From contig CAMIFA010000104.1 of assembly GCA_946221495.1 (NCBI GenBank), positions 1 through 17,716 on the forward strand: 17,716 nt of DNA, written 5' to 3'. Below are positions 13,562 to 17,716 of the stretch, piece by piece. The stretch is from an uncultured cyanobacterium (GTDB lineage Bacteria > Cyanobacteriota > Cyanobacteriia > Cyanobacteriales > Chroococcidiopsidaceae). The number at the start of each line of letters is the position of its first letter. Within the stretch, counting starts at the first letter, position 1. A program made the position numbers and the translations under genes. The notes under the pieces are model-generated. The model saw nothing but the letters and a program-made list of their open reading frames with translations. It did not search any database and was not told the DNA's origin.

Positions 13562-16060
13562 ATGACAGAATCACCAGACTGGTTGCGATTGCAGAAAGCC
13601 TTAGCAGTTGAGGCAGAACGAGGCTTTACAGACCTTGTAGGGAAACAATACCGCTTTAGTGAGTTTCTCAGTCTTGCTTTTGGTAAACCTCCAGCTGCCG
13701 CTTCCTCAGTTGAGCGTCGGCGCTGGCAAGAGATAGCAACGCAATTTGCACTTTATCCTCAGTTGTCACTTGAAGAACGGCAGCACTTAATAGCAGAAAC
13801 TCGTCGATATCTTTATCAGTTTTATAAAGATGAAGGACAGGATGAACAGCAAAGTAGCAGCAAAGAATCCTCAATCCAAAATGAGCAAGCAAAAAAAAAT
13901 CAACCCCGCACAACTGATTTAATTCAGTCCTCAGTTGCTCTAAATAAATCAATTGCCCCTAGCCTTGACCAACCATTAACTCATTTAGCGCAAATAGGAC
14001 TAAGAAAAGGCGGATATTTGGCACGTCTGGGGCTACATACTGTACGAGATATTCTTTTCTACTACCCCCGCGATCATATTGATTATGCGCGTCAGGTTAA
14101 TATCCGCGAGTTAGAGGCTGGGGAAACAGTGACGCTTGTGGGAGCGGTAAAGCGGTGTACGTGCTTTAGCAGTCCCCGTAATTCTAAATTAACGATTTTA
14201 GAACTGGTACTGAAAGATAACACTGGTCAAATCAAAATCAACCGCTTTTTTGCTGGTTATCGCTATTCTAATCGCGGTTGGCAGGAGCAGCAAAAGCGCC
14301 GCTATCCAGTCGGGGCAATGGTTGCTGCATCGGGATTGGTGAAAGAAAGCAAATACGGTTTGACGTTGGAAGACCCAGAATTAGAGGTTTTAGCACATTC
14401 TGGAGATTCGATAGATTCGCTTACCATTGGTCGGGTAGTGCCGATTTATGCGCTAACGGAAGGGGTGGGGGTAGATATGGTGAGACAAGCAGTAATTGCG
14501 GCACTACCAGCGATCGCTCATCTTAAAGATCCTTTGCCAGCTGCACTACGGAAACAGTACGGATTAGTAGAGTTAAAAGAAGCGATCGCCAATATTCACT
14601 TTCCCGCCGACAGTGCTGCTCTAGAAGTTAGCCGTCGCCGCCTTGTTTTCGATGAGTTTTTCTATTTACAGCTAGGTTTACTCCAACGCCAGCATAAAGC
14701 CCGCCAGATCCAAACTACTGCTGTCCTTGCTGCTACTGGTCAGTTAATTGACTCTTTCCATCAGTTACTGCCATTTAAACTAACTAATGCTCAACAACGG
14801 GTAGTCAACGAGATCCTCAATGACTTACAAAAACCCGCACCAATGAATCGCTTAGTCCAAGGAGATGTTGGCTCTGGTAAAACTGTCGTCGCTGTAATTG
14901 CGATCCTGGCAGCTATCCAATCAGGTTATCAAGCAGCATTAATGGCTCCTACAGAAGTCTTGGCAGAACAGCATTATCGGAAGTTGGTCAGCTGGTTTAA
15001 TTTAATGCATTTGCCTGTAGAACTATTAACAGGTTCAACTAAAGCCGCAAAAAGACGACAAATTCACGCTCAACTGCAAACTGGGGAATTACCGCTTTTA
15101 GTCGGTACTCATGCCTTAATTCAAGATCCTGTAAACTTCCAGCGCTTAGGTTTGGTTGTGATTGATGAGCAGCATCGATTTGGAGTCGGACAACGCGCTC
15201 GGTTACAGCAGAAAGGCGAATCTCCTCATGTGTTAACGATGACGGCAACCCCAATTCCGCGAACGTTGGCACTTACATTACATGGTGACTTAGATGTAAG
15301 TCAGATTGATGAATTACCACCAGGTAGGCAAAAGATTCACACAACGGCACTAACAGGTAAAGAACGCTCTCATGCCTATGACTTAATCCGCCGTGAAGTA
15401 ACTCAAGGACGGCAAGTATATATTGTATTGCCTTTAGTTGAGGAATCGGAAAAGCTGGATGTCAAAGCCGCTGTTGAGGAACATCAAAAGCTTCAAGAAA
15501 GTATCTTCCCTGATTTCAAAGTAGGGTTGCTTCACGGTCGCATGACATCAGCTGATAAAGACGAAGCTATTAATCAGTTTCGTGACAATCAGACTCAAAT
15601 CCTCGTTTCTACTACTGTTATTGAAGTTGGTGTTGATGTTCCAAATGCAACAGTAATGCTAATTGAAAATGCAGAACGTTTTGGTTTATCTCAACTACAC
15701 CAGTTGCGCGGTCGCGTTGGTCGTGGTGCTGCAAAATCCTACTGTTTATTAATGAGTAGCTCTAAAACTGAAACGGCTCGGCAACGCCTCAAGGTGTTAG
15801 AACAATCTCAAGATGGCTTTTTTATCTCAGAAATGGATATGCGCTTTCGTGGACCTGGTGAAGTTTTAGGTACACGACAATCAGGACTACCTGACTTTAC
15901 GCTAGCAAGTTTAGTGGAAGATCAGGAAGTTTTAGTATTAGCACGAGAGGCAGCAGAGAAAGTTATAGCTAGAGATCAAACTTTAGAGCGCTGGACTTTG
16001 TTGCGATCGGAGTTAAAGTATCGCTATGAACGCTTGATGGGTGGTGCAATTTTGACGTGA
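13562..16060 (+). CDS. recG: ATP-dependent DNA helicase RecG
   Basis: Superfamily 2 helicase that regresses stalled forks and migrates Holliday-type junctions. With the ATG at 13562 it has 832 residues against 693 in E. coli; the extra length is an N-terminal extension of about 130 residues, comprising a helical part and a hydrophilic Gln/Ser/Glu/Lys-rich linker (about 90-120). The wedge domain starts near IGLRKGGYLARLGLHTVRDILFYYPR. Helicase motifs: QGDVGSGKT (Walker A, about 433-441), APTEVLAEQH, DEQHRFG (motif II, about 535-541), MTATPIPRT (III), STTVIEVGVDVPNATVM (V) and LHQLRGRVGRG (VI). RFRGPGEVLGTRQSGLPDF is the RecG-specific C-terminal hook. No ribosome-binding site is visible: a short repeat fills the space upstream. 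A TTG at 13556 would add two residues. Confidence 0.97.
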   Translation: MTESPDWLRLQKALAVEAERGFTDLVGKQYRFSEFLSLAFGKPPAAASSVERRRWQEIATQFALYPQLSLEERQHLIAETRRYLYQFYKDEGQDEQQSSSKESSIQNEQAKKNQPRTTDLIQSSVALNKSIAPSLDQPLTHLAQIGLRKGGYLARLGLHTVRDILFYYPRDHIDYARQVNIRELEAGETVTLVGAVKRCTCFSSPRNSKLTILELVLKDNTGQIKINRFFAGYRYSNRGWQEQQKRRYPVGAMVAASGLVKESKYGLTLEDPELEVLAHSGDSIDSLTIGRVVPIYALTEGVGVDMVRQAVIAALPAIAHLKDPLPAALRKQYGLVELKEAIANIHFPADSAALEVSRRRLVFDEFFYLQLGLLQRQHKARQIQTTAVLAATGQLIDSFHQLLPFKLTNAQQRVVNEILNDLQKPAPMNRLVQGDVGSGKTVVAVIAILAAIQSGYQAALMAPTEVLAEQHYRKLVSWFNLMHLPVELLTGSTKAAKRRQIHAQLQTGELPLLVGTHALIQDPVNFQRLGLVVIDEQHRFGVGQRARLQQKGESPHVLTMTATPIPRTLALTLHGDLDVSQIDELPPGRQKIHTTALTGKERSHAYDLIRREVTQGRQVYIVLPLVEESEKLDVKAAVEEHQKLQESIFPDFKVGLLHGRMTSADKDEAINQFRDNQTQILVSTTVIEVGVDVPNATVMLIENAERFGLSQLHQLRGRVGRGAAKSYCLLMSSSKTETARQRLKVLEQSQDGFFISEMDMRFRGPGEVLGTRQSGLPDFTLASLVEDQEVLVLAREAAEKVIARDQTLERWTLLRSELKYRYERLMGGAILT

Positions 16061-16389
16061 TTAGCTGCAATAAAAATATAGTAATGTTTTTAATGAAAAT
16101 ATTAAAAATAGAAAATTACAATTACTATTATTTTAGGAGTTTTTTATTAATAAATATTTCTGCTATAGCAAAATCAGTCTAAAGTTTTCTTCAGCAATTG
16201 GAATAGAAATAAAAAATACATATTAACAATGCTTAACTTTTTGGTTAGCTCAAATAGTTTATTAGAGCAAGAGCCCACAACTGATCTGTTGCAGGCTCTA
16301 TACTTTAAGTTTCTTTGGTTGTTATTAGCTATTGAGCTAACAAATTTGTTGTTACAGCCACTGAGATGGTATTAATTAGTTAGATGACA
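16061..16389. other. 329-bp gap between convergent recG and beta-helix genes
   Basis: Very AT-rich from about 16070 to 16260, with no gene and no clear structure. The only feature I can support is the hairpin at 16270-16299 (listed separately). Confidence 0.6.
16270..16299. terminator. Bidirectional terminator-like hairpin
   Basis: AGAGCC (16270-16275) pairs with GGCTCT (16294-16299), and CAAC (16278-16281) with GTTG (16288-16291), separated by a small internal loop. It lies between the convergent recG and beta-helix genes and is followed on the plus side by a T-rich stretch (ATACTTTAAGTTTCTTT). It could serve either gene. Confidence 0.6.
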
Positions 16390-17715
16390 CTACCTGGTGG
16401 GCTGAAGCATCCCTAAATCTACTGATACTCCCGGATCTACCCCAATGGCGCTGGCAATATCTGCTGGTAGTGCCTCACCACGCTTAATCGCAGGACTACC
16501 AGGCTTTAGGCGGTAGTCTCCATTTACTTGATCAACGAAGAACGGATTAGTAGCAACATCTTCAATCAAGAGCGCACGCTGTTCATAGTTAGTTGCTGAA
16601 CTAAAGGCAGCTACGGAATTATATCCTACTGAGCAGTTGCTTGCATCAAAAGCCCATTTAAACATTGTGCGTGGTGTTTTAGATGACGTGCGATAGTAGG
16701 CGTTGGAATCAGTAGCAGCAATCATCAGCTTAGATGGCTCACGAGTATCGCAGTTTGCAGCTTCTAAGAAAGGACCACCATTGGTGTTGGAGAGGATGTT
16801 GTTCTTGATGACATGATCGCGGGCAATCCAGGTAATTCCAGCCGCGATTTCAGTAGAATTGGTATTATTGCGCTTTGTATCTTTAATCCAGATGTTTCTA
16901 TTGTTATTAGCAAGCGTGTTGTTGTAAATCCTGGCGCTTGAAGAGTTCGACACCATAATGCCGATGCCATTATTGTGCGATAGATTTGAGGCGATGATCG
17001 CTTTATGCGAGATTTCCATGAAGATGCCTAGAGCTTCATTATAGCGACTGATATTATGAACAATTTTGCTGTTTGTGGATGATATATCAATCCAAAGTCC
17101 ATTTGAGGAGTTGTTTTCAAAAAGGTTGTTACGTGCAATTAGTCCGTCTGTTTGGGTAATTTTTGCTCCTGCAGCATCCCATATCTTGGAAAAGCGCTCG
17201 ACGTTGTTGTAACTGAATGTATTATTTTCTAATAGCATCTGGTTGGAAGCACTTGCTCTTAGACCAACGCGCCCATTGTAGCTGAAGATATTACCGCGAA
17301 TAATACTATTGTTGTTAATGCCAATTGTTACGACACCTTGTTGACCATTCCAAACAAAAGTATTATTTTCAAGGATTACATTAGGAGCACCTACACCAAT
17401 TGCTCTATCAGCATAGTGAGCAAAACCTAAACCTCTGATCACTGTACCAGATGGGTCAGAAGAGCCACCTTTCCACATAAAGAAGGCAGCATCATACGCT
17501 GTGGACTCTACAGTCTTAGTTGTGGGGTTCTCCCCAATGTAAAGTTGTTTGTTAACAGCATCAACGTAGAATGTCCCTGGTACTACTTCAGCTTTAGTTT
17601 TCACTTGCTTAAGGGCAACACCATCGACATATACCATGTCTCTGTAACCTGCCATTGGGTGTTGTGGGTCAATGAATTCACTGCCTATATTCGGTGGAAA
17701 TGAGTAGTTCCAACC
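16390..17715 (-). CDS. Right-handed parallel beta-helix repeat protein (5' end beyond window)
   Basis: The frame stays open through the right edge (the codons before the Met at 17655 read GWNYSFPPNIGSEFIDPQHP), so the true start, and any signal peptide, is outside the window; about 441 residues are present. At least eight rungs of a pectate-lyase/NosD-like beta-helix are visible, each with an Asn-rich turn: ILENNTFVWNGQQG, IIRGNIFSYNGRVG, LLENNTFSYNN, IARNNLFENNSSNG, IVHNISRYNEALG, IIASNLSHNNGIG, IYNNTLANNNRN, VIKNNILSNTNG. The C-terminus (DYRLKPGSPAIKRGEALP, then DLG) is the usual closing segment of such proteins. Likely an exported or surface carbohydrate-active or structural protein; catalytic residues cannot be assigned, so enzymatic function is not claimed. 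A TAG stop lies at 16390-16392. Confidence 0.88.
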   Translation of the reverse strand, partial: GWNYSFPPNIGSEFIDPQHPMAGYRDMVYVDGVALKQVKTKAEVVPGTFYVDAVNKQLYIGENPTTKTVESTAYDAAFFMWKGGSSDPSGTVIRGLGFAHYADRAIGVGAPNVILENNTFVWNGQQGVVTIGINNNSIIRGNIFSYNGRVGLRASASNQMLLENNTFSYNNVERFSKIWDAAGAKITQTDGLIARNNLFENNSSNGLWIDISSTNSKIVHNISRYNEALGIFMEISHKAIIASNLSHNNGIGIMVSNSSSARIYNNTLANNNRNIWIKDTKRNNTNSTEIAAGITWIARDHVIKNNILSNTNGGPFLEAANCDTREPSKLMIAATDSNAYYRTSSKTPRTMFKWAFDASNCSVGYNSVAAFSSATNYEQRALLIEDVATNPFFVDQVNGDYRLKPGSPAIKRGEALPADIASAIGVDPGVSVDLGMLQPTR

Positions 17716-17716
17716 G

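Noticed and set aside
15039..15272. Minus-strand open frames inside recG and other genes
   Set aside because: They are shadows of well-supported genes with no ribosome-binding site or recognisable domain.

Overview
The window is chromosomal DNA of a cyanobacterium. It contains 13 copies of the palindrome GCGATCGC (HIP1, typical of many cyanobacterial genomes) in 17.7 kb, where well under one would be expected by chance. The coding content agrees: a Tic20-like membrane protein, a uS2 with an acidic tail, a long RecG and several small proteins of cyanobacterial character. The lineage cannot be fixed from sequence reading alone. Most of the window is housekeeping sequence; I see no defence island, prophage, transposase, CRISPR array, tRNA or rRNA.

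Layout. At 116-2785 glyA and a cinA-type gene lie in tandem on the minus strand, separated by a hairpin-forming repeat with a CAAAACT heptad tract. A 417-bp gap follows that holds a GC-rich cluster of small hairpins. Two plus-strand genes come next: a four-cysteine mini-protein and a Tic20-family protein. The Tic20 gene overlaps at its stop codon with a convergent fumarylacetoacetate-hydrolase-family gene. rpsF (bS6) starts at 5088 behind a foldable leader. It is followed by an unrecognised gene (5611-6336) facing a single-domain STAS protein across 8 bp. A 655-bp gene-free region (6714-7368) precedes a DedA-family membrane protein, which converges on argG with a second copy of the heptad/hairpin repeat between them. 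A family-2 glycosyltransferase diverges from argG.

The right third is the plus-strand block rpsB, tsf, an unrecognised coiled-coil-like protein and recG, with a leader hairpin before rpsB, a strong hairpin between rpsB and tsf, and an intrinsic terminator after tsf. The window ends in the minus-strand gene of a parallel beta-helix protein that runs off the right edge.

Functional themes are translation (bS6, uS2, EF-Ts), one-carbon/serine-glycine metabolism (GlyA), arginine synthesis (ArgG), DNA repair (RecG, perhaps CinA) and envelope functions (Tic20-like, DedA, glycosyltransferase, beta-helix protein). The points most worth a second look are an EF-Ts with an internally duplicated core module whose second copy has lost the EF-Tu-contacting Asp-Phe pair, the two-copy heptad/hairpin element, the structured ribosomal-protein leaders, and the gene-free region at 6714-7368.
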